In this document: positions 16,747 through 25,592 of the stretch, piece by piece
Position numbering within the stretch: the first letter of the stretch is position 1
Layout of the letters: each line of letters begins with the position of its first letter
Source of the DNA: Paraeggerthella sp964369725
GTDB taxonomy: Bacteria > Actinomycetota > Coriobacteriia > Coriobacteriales > Eggerthellaceae
Assembly (NCBI GenBank): GCA_964369725.1
Contig: CAYJGC010000003.1
Location: forward strand, 1-64,000
Direction: 5' to 3'
DNA: 64,000 nt
Program-made: the position numbers and the translations under genes
Notes under the pieces: model-generated
What the model saw: only the letters and a program-made list of their open reading frames with translations
Databases searched by the model: none
What the model was told of the DNA's origin: nothing

Positions 16747-17556
16747 ATGACGAAAAAGATAGCATCAGATACGCAAAACCCTCGAAGTATGAGCTCCCGT
16801 TTTGTGGAGCAACCTTCTTGTGGCTGGACGCCGTCTCAATTCAAGCCAACAGATTATAGGGATATTAAAAAGCACCGTAACGATATTTCTCATACGTCTG
16901 CTAGTGAAGAAAACAAGGCGCGCAAAATTCGTGAATACACCTTAGGAGAAGAAATTACCAATTCCATCACTCATGGAATTGGTGCTTTGTTTGCTGTAGC
17001 GGCTGTTCCTGTGTTGACGGTAAGTGCTGTTAAGGCTGGCGGAGGTATTTATTTATTTGCCGCTTTGGTTTATACGCTTACCATGTTGTTGGAATATGTT
17101 ATGTCTACGCTCTATCACGCTATTTCAGCAGAGCGTGCAAAGAAAGTTTTCAAGATACTCGATCACAGTTTCATCTATCTGTTTATTGCCGGTTCGTATA
17201 CGCCGTTTTGTTTAATTACCCTTGCCGATGCGGGCGGTATAGGACTGAGTATTTTTGTTTGGGCTGTTGCTTTGGTCGGTGTTGTTTGCGAGGCGTTTTG
17301 GGTGTTTCGTCCGCGCTGGATCTCTGCGGTATTGTATCTGATATTAGGCTGGAGTATAGTTTGGTATATTCCGGAGCTCATAGCAGCTATTTCCACAGGT
17401 GGTTTGTGGCTGCTTATTGGTGGCGGACTGTGTTATTCAGTTGGATGTATTTTCTATATATTAAAAAAGATACCTTATATGCACTCGGTATTTCATCTGT
17501 GGGTTCTTGCAGGAAGCGTTTTGCAGTTTCTTGCAATCTTTTTATATATCATTTAA
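16747..17556 (+). CDS. Hemolysin III/PAQR family membrane protein
   Basis: 269 residues. A hydrophilic N-terminal extension of about 60 residues precedes the canonical domain that begins GEEITNSITHGIGALFA. Seven transmembrane segments follow, with the conserved metal-site-like residues in STLYHAIS, FKILDHSFIYLFIAGSYTPF and the C-terminal YMHSVFHLWVLAGS (Ser/His/Asp/His set of the PAQR/CREST superfamily). Bacterial members are called hemolysin III, but their physiological role is probably membrane-lipid related. The start lies four bases after the PH-domain gene, with a weak ribosome site. The length of the N-terminal extension is unusual. Confidence 0.9.
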   Translation: MTKKIASDTQNPRSMSSRFVEQPSCGWTPSQFKPTDYRDIKKHRNDISHTSASEENKARKIREYTLGEEITNSITHGIGALFAVAAVPVLTVSAVKAGGGIYLFAALVYTLTMLLEYVMSTLYHAISAERAKKVFKILDHSFIYLFIAGSYTPFCLITLADAGGIGLSIFVWAVALVGVVCEAFWVFRPRWISAVLYLILGWSIVWYIPELIAAISTGGLWLLIGGGLCYSVGCIFYILKKIPYMHSVFHLWVLAGSVLQFLAIFLYII

Positions 17557-17569
17557 AAGGTAGGCCTTT

Positions 17570-18898
17570 ATGGAAATTGGTTTAAGCATTGGTGTAACGT
17601 TTATCCTTGTCCTCGTGAATGGCTTTTTTTCTATGTCAGAAATGGCGTTGGTTAATGCAAAGATGGTGATATTGCAGCATGAGGCAGATGCTGGCGACAA
17701 GCGTGCTGCTCGCGCGGTTGCTCTTGCAAAAGATTCGGGTCAGTTGTTGGCGACTATTCAGGTTGCCATTACCCTGGTAGGATTTTTCGCTGCAGCAGCT
17801 GCTTCGACAACGTTGTCAGAGCCTTTGTCTGCGTGGATGTCTGGATTTGGCGTTGGTTGGATTGCTACAATTTCTCCTGCTTTAGCTCCTATTGTTATTA
17901 CGCTTTTGGTTTCGTATGTAAGTATTGTCGTAGGCGAGCTGGTTCCAAAACGCATGGCGCTTGCTGATGCTGAAGGTGTAAGCAAGATGGTTGCAGGCAC
18001 TCTTACGTCGTTTGCTAAATTTTCATCCCCGTTAGTCACACTTACTTCAAGCTCAGCGAATGCTCTTTCAAAATTGTTTGGCATAAAAAATGCTGACGAG
18101 CGCCAATCTCTTTCGGAAGAAGAAATTAAATACATGGTTACCGGCAATGAAGAGTTACTCGACGATGAGAAACGTATGATTCATGATATTTTAACTTTAG
18201 GAGATATGTCGGTTCATGAGATTATGCGACCTCGTGTAGACATGGTCTTGGTTGAAGATTCGTGTACGGTTCGTCAGGCATTAGAGCGTATGAGGGAGAC
18301 CGGGCACACACGCTTGCCGGTATATCATGAAAACATTGATCATATTATGGGCATTGTTCACTATAAAGATTTGACTGACCTTTTGATTGATGGTAAAGAG
18401 CAGGAAACGGTAGGATTGCATGTTTACGATGCAATGTTTATACCGCAAACAAAAGACATTTATCCACTGCTTGCTGATATGCAAACCAACAGACAGCAAA
18501 TGGCTATTGTGGTGGATGAGTATGGTGGAACGGACGGTTTAATCACGGTCGAAGATATCATTGAGGAAATCGTTGGAGAAATCATTGATGAAAGCGATCA
18601 AGAGAACCCCTTTGTAGAGCAGCTTGAAGATGCTGCTTGGATGGTTGATGGCCGCCTTCCGGTGGAAGATGCTATAGAAATGGGTTGGCCAATTGTAGAC
18701 TCCCCAGACTACGAAACTATTGCAGGTTGGCTTATTAGTGCTCTTGATACCGTTCCGCAAACAGGGGATTCTTACAAGGTGGATGGTTGTCAGTTCACTA
18801 TTGCCTCAATGCGTCATCGCCGTGTTTTAAAAATTCATGTGGAGCAAGAAAACACCAAATCGCAAGAAACAAGCGCGGGTGCTTTGAGCGCTGAATAG
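17570..18898 (+). CDS. CNNM/CorC-HlyC family membrane protein with CBS domains
   Basis: 442 residues, ATG with AAGGTAGG upstream. N-terminal DUF21/CNNM domain with four membrane segments (residues 1-190, including VNGFFSMSEMALVNAK and VGELVPKRMALADAEG), then SEEEIKYMVTGNEELLDDEK and a pair of CBS domains starting VHEIMRPRVDMVLVED and ending MAIVVDEYGGTDGLITVEDI. The C-terminal CorC_HlyC domain includes MVDGRLPVEDAIE. The family (MpfA/CorB/YhdP in other bacteria) is implicated in Mg2+ export or cation homeostasis. It sits in a same-strand run with PH-domain, PAQR and PspC genes. Confidence 0.92.
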   Translation: MEIGLSIGVTFILVLVNGFFSMSEMALVNAKMVILQHEADAGDKRAARAVALAKDSGQLLATIQVAITLVGFFAAAAASTTLSEPLSAWMSGFGVGWIATISPALAPIVITLLVSYVSIVVGELVPKRMALADAEGVSKMVAGTLTSFAKFSSPLVTLTSSSANALSKLFGIKNADERQSLSEEEIKYMVTGNEELLDDEKRMIHDILTLGDMSVHEIMRPRVDMVLVEDSCTVRQALERMRETGHTRLPVYHENIDHIMGIVHYKDLTDLLIDGKEQETVGLHVYDAMFIPQTKDIYPLLADMQTNRQQMAIVVDEYGGTDGLITVEDIIEEIVGEIIDESDQENPFVEQLEDAAWMVDGRLPVEDAIEMGWPIVDSPDYETIAGWLISALDTVPQTGDSYKVDGCQFTIASMRHRRVLKIHVEQENTKSQETSAGALSAE

Positions 18899-18907
18899 GA
18901 GTAGCTT

Positions 18908-19882
18908 GTGGTTGAAAGGAAATCAATATATCGGTCACGCGACAAGGCTATAGCTGGTGTTTGTTCTGGTGTAGCAAAGCGTTTCGACTCTGATGCACTT
19001 GTTGTGCGTATCTTAGCATTGATATTGCTTTTACCTACCTTTGGCTTGATTGGTGTGGCTTATATTTTTCTCGGTATTTTACTTCCTCAAGACCCCTACG
19101 AAATAGAAAATCCTGCAGCGTCCTTGCGTGAGAAAAGTATGCAAGAACATAACGAAATTCCTTGCGAGATGAATGCGGTAAGCGAGGAAGAGCAACCGCG
19201 CGTGGTAAGTGCTGCTCAGGTTGCAGGATGGCGATACATGCCTCCTACGTTAGATAATCAAGAGCTTGAAATAATGCAGGCAAGTGTTGCGCATACACCA
19301 CCAGTTCCACCGGCGACAGCAGAGGTAAAACAACCCGTTTCGGCTCCGGTGCTCTTGCTTCCTGATGAGCCTGCAAAAGAAATCTCTTCGCAAAGCATAC
19401 GGGCTGCTTTATGGGGTGGATCAATTCTTTTGTTTGTTGGAGCCGTGAGTGCAATCTCGATGCTTATAGAAGATATATCTTGGTGGCAATACTGGCCTTT
19501 GATAATTGTGATTTTGGGTATCGTTCGTATGGTAGTGCCCGGTTCAGACGGTTATCTTATGCGTCGTTTTATCGATGGAGCAGAGTGCTTCTTAGTTGGC
19601 TTGACGCTTTTTGTATTGAGTATAGGAATTTTTGCGTGGATGTCGATAGGAAACATGCTGTCTCATCTGTGGCCGTTGCTTATTATGGCTGGCGCATTTC
19701 GCATTTTGGGAGGAGTGCTCAAGTCTCCTATCTTTATAGTATGTGAGGGAATTTCCTTTGCCGCTTTCTGTATTTTTGGTCTTGCGTGGTTTTCTTATCC
19801 TGGGTTAGTGCAGCAGCTAGTTGTTGTAATACCCCGTGGACGGGCGTATCAGTTCGATTTTGTGCCGATGGCGCCTTTTTAG
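18908..19882 (+). CDS. PspC domain envelope-stress protein
   Basis: 324 residues, GTG start with TAGGAG seven bases upstream. The N-terminal PspC domain (residues 3-62) shows IYRSRDKAIAGVCSGVAKRF and a hydrophobic helix followed by LGILLPQDPY. A low-complexity, Pro/Ala/Glu-rich linker follows (about 65-155), then four hydrophobic segments (about 165-300) resembling the membrane half of LiaF/PspC fusion proteins. PspC senses or relays envelope stress at the cytoplasmic membrane. It is the last gene of a five-gene membrane cluster. Confidence 0.85.
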   Translation: MVERKSIYRSRDKAIAGVCSGVAKRFDSDALVVRILALILLLPTFGLIGVAYIFLGILLPQDPYEIENPAASLREKSMQEHNEIPCEMNAVSEEEQPRVVSAAQVAGWRYMPPTLDNQELEIMQASVAHTPPVPPATAEVKQPVSAPVLLLPDEPAKEISSQSIRAALWGGSILLFVGAVSAISMLIEDISWWQYWPLIIVILGIVRMVVPGSDGYLMRRFIDGAECFLVGLTLFVLSIGIFAWMSIGNMLSHLWPLLIMAGAFRILGGVLKSPIFIVCEGISFAAFCIFGLAWFSYPGLVQQLVVVIPRGRAYQFDFVPMAPF

Positions 19883-20048
19883 TTTTCATTGAAATACTGC
19901 TATTTATCAGGGATTTCTTACATTTGTAAAGATGTCAAGCGAATAAATAGTGAAGAGAGCCACCATATTTTTGTACTTTTGTCCAATTTTCAGGTAGAAT
20001 ACGTCAGGTCAAAACAACATATATGCCCTACAGGCAGCAATTCTTCTA

Positions 20049-20098
20049 ACAACATCCTACGCTGTCAGCCACCAAGGTGGCTTGTAGTCGTGTGTTGT
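20049..20098 (+). ncRNA. Structured 5' leader (nested hairpins) upstream of the second wall-protein gene
   Basis: Three nested stems flank a 4-base loop: ACAACA 20049-20054 with TGTTGT 20093-20098, CTAC 20057-20060 with GTAG 20084-20087, and AGCCAC 20067-20072 with GTGGCT 20077-20082. The structure ends six bases before the AAAGGGA ribosome site of the gene at 20117. It does not match the riboswitch consensus sequences I know (c-di-AMP, GEMM, TPP, cobalamin). A leader regulatory element is an inference. Confidence 0.35.
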
Positions 20099-20116
20099 CA
20101 TAGAAAGGGATACGCT

Positions 20117-20899
20117 TTGGCTGCAAGACGCGCTATACAACGGAAGACAAATGTGGTTGCGAAATTTATTGCAGCTGCGGTTGTTTCTTGCGTGCTAGCG
20201 GGATTTATTGGCTTTAATTTTGCCTCTGCAGACAACACGAATGCTCCTCTTGCGGGCGAATTTGGTATCGGATCTACGAGTGTCTCCTTGCAACTTGAAC
20301 AAGGGGCATCAAGTAGTCTGTCAAGTGCTGGTGTGGCAGAGGCGAGTGTTTTAGGTACTGCTATGGCTCGTGATATTTCACAAAACGTAGCTGACATTAA
20401 AGCAGAAGAAGAAGCTGCTCGCATTGCAGCGGAAGAAGCGGCTCGTCTAGAGGCGGAAGAGCGTGTTGCTGCTGCTGAGGCTGCTCGCATTGACCAATTA
20501 GCCGCTTCGCTTACGGAAATTGACTGGAGTGTTGGCAAGGATGCTTTTATTACCGAGTGGACAGGTCGCATTGATTCGTATTTAGCGGGTTCTCCCTTGT
20601 CGGGTTATGGTGTGGTTTTCGCCCAGGCAGCATGGGATTACGGTATCGACCCCCGTTTTTCGCCTGCTATATCTAACACTGAAAGCACCAAAGGAGCTAA
20701 TTGCTTCATGCCTTACAATGCTTGGGGCTGGATGGGCACGGAGTCGTGGTCAAGCTGGGATCAATCAATTTATGCCCACGCAAAAGGTCTTTCGGCAGGT
20801 TACGGTTACTCAATTACTATAGCGGGAGCTCAAAAATATTGCCCGCCAACTTATTTGGATTGGTACGAAAAAACCCTGTCGCAAATGCAGATGATTTAA
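20117..20899 (+). CDS. Secreted cell-wall protein with C-terminal hydrolase-like domain (paralogue of 2783-4009)
   Basis: 260 residues from TTG 20117, chosen because AAAGGGA lies six bases upstream and a signal peptide (FIAAAVVSCVLAGFIGF) then starts at the right place. The frame is open further upstream, but that stretch is the leader. After the signal come a Ser-rich stretch, an Ala/Glu/Arg coiled coil (about 85-120) and a C-terminal domain nearly collinear with that of the protein at 2783-4009: DSYLAGSPLSGYG, AAWDYGIDPRFSP, SNTESTKGANC, NAWGW, QKYCPPTY. Probably a peptidoglycan-active enzyme with Glu of the ESTKG motif as candidate acid. A perfect terminator follows three bases after the stop. 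Confidence 0.8.
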   Translation: MAARRAIQRKTNVVAKFIAAAVVSCVLAGFIGFNFASADNTNAPLAGEFGIGSTSVSLQLEQGASSSLSSAGVAEASVLGTAMARDISQNVADIKAEEEAARIAAEEAARLEAEERVAAAEAARIDQLAASLTEIDWSVGKDAFITEWTGRIDSYLAGSPLSGYGVVFAQAAWDYGIDPRFSPAISNTESTKGANCFMPYNAWGWMGTESWSSWDQSIYAHAKGLSAGYGYSITIAGAQKYCPPTYLDWYEKTLSQMQMI

Positions 20900-20901
20900 G
20901 C

Positions 20902-20927
20902 AAAAGCCGCAATTAGCGGCTTTTTTG
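20902..20927 (+). terminator. Rho-independent terminator
   Basis: AAAAGCCGC, loop AATTA, GCGGCTTTT plus further Ts. A strong stem and T-run immediately after the wall-protein gene. Confidence 0.93.
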
Positions 20928-21050
20928 CGGCTTCACCACTTCTTTTTAGTTATCCTGTCGTTTGACGTTGTTTTCTTTCCCAATTGCTCTTCTTAGAGTA
21001 TGCTATAGCTAGCAAAAAGAGGCATGATTTGTGCCAAGGAAAGGACTCAT

Positions 21051-21746
21051 ATGAGTAACATTATTGTTGTGGGCTGTGGGCGAGTGGGCTCTCAGTTGGC
21101 AAATTTGCTCTCCTCTAATCCTCATCATAATGTTTGTGTTATAGACAGAAATCCAGAAGCCTTCCTTAATTTAGGCAGGGATTTTAATGGTTCCACCATT
21201 CAAGGGGTGGGTTTTGATGAAGATGTTCTGAGGAGAGCGGGTATACAAAACTGCAAGGCAGTAGCTGCTGTTACTCAATCCGACAATGCAAACTTAATGG
21301 TGGCGCAGGTTGCAAAGCAATTGTTCGGCGTAGAGCAAGTTATTACTCGTTTGTATAACCCTAATCATGAGAGAACATATCAACAGCTTGGTCTTGACTA
21401 TGTGTGCGGCACATCATTGGTGGCAGAAGGTGTGTTTAGTAAAATCGAAACAGGGCATGGCTCTCACTTAGATACATTTGGAGAATTTGAAGTGCTGATT
21501 TTCTCTCTTAATCTTGAAAGCAAAGGGAAATCTACGATTCGGGCTTCTGAAATTGAGAAAGAGCACAGTATTAGAATCATTGCATTTGAGCGAAAAGATG
21601 GATCGGCAAGTTCGATCCCCACGGCAGATTCTATTTTGTATGAAGGTGATTCCGTGTTGGCGTGTGTTCGACAAGACTTGATTGATGATTTTAAGCGCTA
21701 CATTAAGTCCCAAGATAGCATTTCAAGTCGTCAAAAGAGGGGATAA
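21051..21746 (+). CDS. trkA: TrkA family potassium uptake regulator (first of two)
   Basis: 231 residues, ATG with AAGGAAAGGA five bases upstream. RCK-type regulator: an N-terminal Rossmann domain binds NAD(H) or nucleotide (IIVVGCGRVGSQLANLL, residues 3-19; acidic DRNPEAF at the end of strand 2), and a C-terminal TrkA_C domain. It gates a TrkH/KtrB-type K+ channel on the cytosolic side. The second TrkA gene follows after two bases, so they form one unit and probably a heteromeric ring. No TrkH gene is in the window. Confidence 0.9.
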   Translation: MSNIIVVGCGRVGSQLANLLSSNPHHNVCVIDRNPEAFLNLGRDFNGSTIQGVGFDEDVLRRAGIQNCKAVAAVTQSDNANLMVAQVAKQLFGVEQVITRLYNPNHERTYQQLGLDYVCGTSLVAEGVFSKIETGHGSHLDTFGEFEVLIFSLNLESKGKSTIRASEIEKEHSIRIIAFERKDGSASSIPTADSILYEGDSVLACVRQDLIDDFKRYIKSQDSISSRQKRG

Positions 21747-21748
21747 GT

Positions 21749-22426
21749 ATGTACGTAGTAATTGGTGGTGGGGGAAAAATTGGCGAGTATCTTGCATCAG
21801 TTTTGCTGCGAGAGGGAAATGCCGTTGCTGTTATTGAAGAGAATATTGATTCAGCGGATTACCTCGCCATGAAATTAGAGGGTCGCAGTACTATTATCCA
21901 TGGAGACTGTTGTGATTCTCAATTTCAAGAAGATGCAGGAGTTCGTCGTGCAGATGTCTTTGTAGCAGCAACGGGACAAGATGAAGACAATCTGGTTGCC
22001 TGTCAAATAGCTCGTCAAGTGTTTAGTGTTTCGCGCTGCGTCGCACGTGTTAATAGCCCTAAAAATCTTCGCATCTTTCGTCATATTGGCATTGAGTGTG
22101 TGTCGTCTACTGAGCTTATTGCCAGTCTTATTCAAGAGGAAACCTTGATGGGTAGCGTAAGCGTTGTTTCATCGCTTACCAATGGAAACGTTTCTCTTTC
22201 AGAAATTTCAGTTTCACGCATGCGTCGCCATAGTCAAGAAGCGGGCGTGTTGGTTTCGTCCATAGTTATGCCTGAAAACAGTATTATTGCTGCGGTGTCT
22301 CACCGAGATAGCACGGAGGTAGAGATTGTGGGAGAAGAAACAAGACTGTTTCTTGGAGATACTGCTATTGTTTTGGCTGATAAAGAAATACTCGATGATG
22401 TGCGTGCAGTTTTTCGATCGTTGTAA
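21749..22426 (+). CDS. TrkA family potassium uptake regulator (second of two)
   Basis: 225 residues, starting two bases after the first TrkA gene. Rossmann loop YVVIGGGGKIGEYLASVLL (residues 2-20), IEENIDSADYLAMKLEG with the acidic residue that selects NAD(H), HGDCCDSQFQEDAGVRRADV, and a C-terminal RCK_C-like domain from about residue 130. It resembles the first gene in layout but not closely in sequence. Split TrkA pairs encoded in tandem are common in Actinobacteria and Clostridia. Partner channel not seen nearby. Confidence 0.88.
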   Translation: MYVVIGGGGKIGEYLASVLLREGNAVAVIEENIDSADYLAMKLEGRSTIIHGDCCDSQFQEDAGVRRADVFVAATGQDEDNLVACQIARQVFSVSRCVARVNSPKNLRIFRHIGIECVSSTELIASLIQEETLMGSVSVVSSLTNGNVSLSEISVSRMRRHSQEAGVLVSSIVMPENSIIAAVSHRDSTEVEIVGEETRLFLGDTAIVLADKEILDDVRAVFRSL

Positions 22427-22562
22427 TAAAGAGATGTGTTAAGCGTTAAAAATGGTCGGAGAAATATAAGGGATATCCTGTTTTTTTATAAAGGGTGATA
22501 GGCGAGTTTTTTGCTTGCGTTATCCTAACGAAATCGAACATGTATGCAGGGAAGGAACTGGT

Positions 22563-23906
22563 GTGATTAATCGTTATACGCGTCGCGAAATGGGTGCCAT
22601 CTGGGAGCTTGAAAATAAGTTTTCAATCTGGAAAGAGATTGAAGTGCTTGCTTGCGAAGCTCAGGCACAATTGGGGCAAGCGGGCATAACAAAAGAAGAG
22701 GCTGCTTGGATTCGCGAGCATGCGGATTTCAGTGTCGAAAGAATTGATGAAATTGAAAAAGTAACAAACCATGATGTTATTGCCTTTACTACTAACATGG
22801 CGGAGCATATCGATGCAAGCATTGCTGAAGGACAAGAGCCTCCTAGTCGTTGGGTTCATTATGGAATGACGTCGTCTGACTTGGGTGATACTGCTCTTTC
22901 GTATCAAATTACCCAAGCGATCGATATTATTTTAGAAGATATTAAACAGCTCGGTGAAACCTGCAAGCGTCGCGCATTTGAGATGCAGCAGGTATTGTGC
23001 GTGGGGCGCACCCATGGAATCCATGCAGAACCTATGACCTTTGGTATGAAGTTTGGTAGCTGGGCATGGGCTCTCAAGCGTGCGCAGCAGCGTATGGAAG
23101 AGGCTCGCAAAGTGGCAGCTACCGGGGCTATTAGTGGAGCTGTGGGTACCTACTCAAGCATTGACCCTTACGTTGAAGAATATGTGTGTGAGAAGCTGGG
23201 ATTGACCCCCGACCCGCTTTCGACTCAGGTGCTTGCACGCGATCGTCATGCTCAGGTAATGGCTGCGCTCGCTGTTTGTGCATCAACGCTTGAGTCAATT
23301 GCTATGCAGGTACGTCTGCTGCAATTGTCAGACGTCATTGAAGCAGAAGAACCTTTTACTAAAGGACAAAAAGGGTCTTCAGCTATGCCGCATAAGCGCA
23401 ACCCCATTACAGCAGAACGTGTGTGCGGTCTGTCTCGTGTTGTTAAGTCTAATGCGCAGGTAGCTTTTGATAATGTTGCCTTGTGGTATGAGCGTGATAT
23501 TAGCCATTCGGGTGCTGAGCGTGTGGTTTTGGCCGATAGTTTTGCCGCGCTTGACTATATGTTCTCGAAAATGCAGTGGATGTTAGATGGTCTTCAAACA
23601 TATCCTGACAAGATGGAACAAAATCTGTGGCGTACCAAAGGTCTTATTTTCAGCTCAAAAGTTTTGTTGGCCTTAGTTGATACAGGTATTAGTCGTGAAG
23701 ACGCGTACGTTATTGTTCAGCGCAATGCTATGAAGGTATGGGAAGATATCCAAAATGCAGTAGATGGCCCTACGTATCGCGAGAACCTTGAAGCAGATTC
23801 TGATGCGAATCTCTCGCCCGAAACCCTTGATAAGATTTTCGATCCTTGGGATTTTCTGGCGCGCAAAGATGTTGTCTTTGACCGCTTGGAGATGTTAGAG
23901 TTTTAA
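22563..23906 (+). CDS. purB: Adenylosuccinate lyase
   Basis: 447 residues from GTG 22563 (AAGGA six bases upstream). Catalyses two steps of purine synthesis: SAICAR to AICAR plus fumarate, and adenylosuccinate to AMP plus fumarate. Seen: RYTRREMGAIWELENKFSIW at the N-terminus, the substrate-binding VHYGMTSSDLGDTAL, VGRTHGIHAEPMTFG with the catalytic His, and the family signature loop KGSSAMPHKRNPITAE with the catalytic Ser. Other pur genes (purC, purL) lie 4-6 kb downstream, separated by a two-component system. A strong terminator follows. Confidence 0.97.
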   Translation: MINRYTRREMGAIWELENKFSIWKEIEVLACEAQAQLGQAGITKEEAAWIREHADFSVERIDEIEKVTNHDVIAFTTNMAEHIDASIAEGQEPPSRWVHYGMTSSDLGDTALSYQITQAIDIILEDIKQLGETCKRRAFEMQQVLCVGRTHGIHAEPMTFGMKFGSWAWALKRAQQRMEEARKVAATGAISGAVGTYSSIDPYVEEYVCEKLGLTPDPLSTQVLARDRHAQVMAALAVCASTLESIAMQVRLLQLSDVIEAEEPFTKGQKGSSAMPHKRNPITAERVCGLSRVVKSNAQVAFDNVALWYERDISHSGAERVVLADSFAALDYMFSKMQWMLDGLQTYPDKMEQNLWRTKGLIFSSKVLLALVDTGISREDAYVIVQRNAMKVWEDIQNAVDGPTYRENLEADSDANLSPETLDKIFDPWDFLARKDVVFDRLEMLEF

Positions 23907-23916
23907 AAGGTAAGCA

Positions 23917-23951
23917 ACAAACAAAGGGAGCGGCGTGCTCCCTTTGTTTGT
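23917..23951 (+). terminator. Rho-independent terminator of purB
   Basis: ACAAACAAAGGGAGC, loop GGCGT, GCTCCCTTTGTTTGT. Perfect 15-bp stem starting 11 bases after the purB stop. Confidence 0.9.
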
Positions 23952-23971
23952 AAGTAAGTTTTGTTTGTGCA

Positions 23972-24000
23972 AAGAAACGCTGCTCTTAGCGGCGTTTCTT
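23972..24000 (-). terminator. Terminator for the convergent Tat-exported protein gene
   Basis: AAGAAACGC (23972-23980) pairs with GCGTTTCTT (23992-24000) across 11 bases. It lies 26 bases beyond the end of the minus-strand gene at 24026. The inner loop can form an alternative CGCT/AGCG pairing. Confidence 0.65.
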
Positions 24001-24025
24001 GCGACAGGCGGCCAAGTGAAAACTA

Positions 24026-25423
24026 CTATATTGGAGACCAAACGCGGACATGACATGTTTTCACGGCGTCTCCCGATAGAGGAGTGTAATCAACATTGGT
24101 GTACGTGACTACCGTGTTGCGCGACCCGGTAGAGGCAAGATATTCGCCATAGCTATCGGCACCGTTTTCAACATCAAAAGCAAAGTACTCATTCGTTTCA
24201 AGATCTATGCCGCATACTGCTGAGGTTGATTTGACCATGAAGTACTTTCCACACCAAGCGGGGGCTGCCGTAGGTGTTCGCGCAAAAGTAAACCAAGGTG
24301 CAGCGCTATAGTTGCCGTCGGATACCGTTGTGGCAGGAGTATAGGTACCTAGATTGGAGATACCATCTCCGTAGCTATATATTCCATCGAAAGAAAACGT
24401 AAACCCATTGTTTCCGTACCCTGCTTCAAGAGGCTTCATCGAGGAAGGGAGAACCATGCTATCAATAACTTGTTTGCTTTGAGCATCAAGGAGTGTTAGT
24501 TGATAGTTTATGGAAGAGGTGTTAGTTCGTGGTGTGATGACTATGGTATCTTCAAGGCCGTAGGGTGATGTTGCCATGCGACCAGTCGATGAATAGATTA
24601 CCTCTGAATTAGTCTCTCCAAATGAAGCGCTTTTTACTACCGAGTCTTCGGTAATTTTTGGTCCGTTTAACTTAGGAAGAACCTGCCAAAAACCCCATGA
24701 ACCCACTGCAGCGATGGATGGAGTGTCGTAATCGGTATTGCCTTCATCAACAAGCGTTGGCGCAACAAGCGTGGTTCCACTTAGTTTAGAGGTGTATATG
24801 CGCCAAATGCCGTCTAATATGTCGGCTTCGGTCCATATTATTCCTGCGGAAGTAGCGCGTACGTCATAAACCTCAAACCCCTCTTCTCCGCCTATTGCCC
24901 ATTCGAGTATGGTATTGAGATTTCCTGTAGTAAGCTCAAGAAGTGCTACCTGGGTAAGAGGTTTCCCTGTTTCCGTAGGAAGCAAGCAAGCTGCCAAAGC
25001 GTCATCATTTGCCCAAAGGAGAGAGCCATAGGGCAAAGCAAAGTTTCCGACAAGACTCATGCGTGTAGTGTAGTCCTCAATAAGCGAAAGATCGTTTGAG
25101 CTTGTAACTGCACTTGAGGGTACTTCAAGAGCAGTTATATCTTCATCGTCGTTTGTTAACTGGCTTACTATAGTAGCGCCTGTTCCAATGGCAGCTAGCG
25201 CTCCTACACCAATAGCTCCGTAAAGAAAATTCCTTCGGGTTAGAAGTGTTTCTTTTTCTGGGTGCAAAGATGTAGCGGAGCTGTCCTTGTACGTAGGCAT
25301 GTCACTTCGTCGTCCGTGGCGAGGCAAAGAGTTGCTTCTTGTTGAAACGCGTCTGCTCGCACGTTGATTTGTTTTCATGTGAGAGTTTGCGTGGCGTGTA
25401 TGTTTGGGTCTACGTGTTACCAT
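24026..25423 (-). CDS. Tat-exported protein with beta-propeller-like repeats
   Basis: 465 residues from ATG 25423. The start is uncertain: the frame is open to 25600, no candidate start has a clear ribosome site, and ATG 25378 or 25300 are alternatives. A basic N-terminal region leads to a twin-arginine signal LLTRRNFLYGAIGVGALAAI followed by a short hydrophobic segment, so export of a folded protein by Tat is predicted. The mature part (about 330 residues) consists of beta-rich repeats such as ALLELTTGNLNTILEW, SKLSGTTLVAPTLVDEG and GIDLETNEYFAFDVENG, with regular Trp residues, suggesting a TolB/WD-type propeller. Divergent from the response regulator gene, which may control it. Confidence 0.6.
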   Translation of the reverse strand: MVTRRPKHTRHANSHMKTNQRASRRVSTRSNSLPRHGRRSDMPTYKDSSATSLHPEKETLLTRRNFLYGAIGVGALAAIGTGATIVSQLTNDDEDITALEVPSSAVTSSNDLSLIEDYTTRMSLVGNFALPYGSLLWANDDALAACLLPTETGKPLTQVALLELTTGNLNTILEWAIGGEEGFEVYDVRATSAGIIWTEADILDGIWRIYTSKLSGTTLVAPTLVDEGNTDYDTPSIAAVGSWGFWQVLPKLNGPKITEDSVVKSASFGETNSEVIYSSTGRMATSPYGLEDTIVITPRTNTSSINYQLTLLDAQSKQVIDSMVLPSSMKPLEAGYGNNGFTFSFDGIYSYGDGISNLGTYTPATTVSDGNYSAAPWFTFARTPTAAPAWCGKYFMVKSTSAVCGIDLETNEYFAFDVENGADSYGEYLASTGSRNTVVTYTNVDYTPLSGDAVKTCHVRVWSPI

Positions 25424-25592
25424 GGTGTTTATTGTGTCATTTCTTGCACAGGATAGGGTTGTGCTTTGAGTAATTGCTACAATAAACCCAAACACGACCG
25501 CGGTAGTCTGGTTTTCAAGCTTTGAGAGAATCATGTAACCACGGTGAGCTGGTTTGAAAAAAGGTAGAAACCGACAAGTTGAGGAGCTATCC

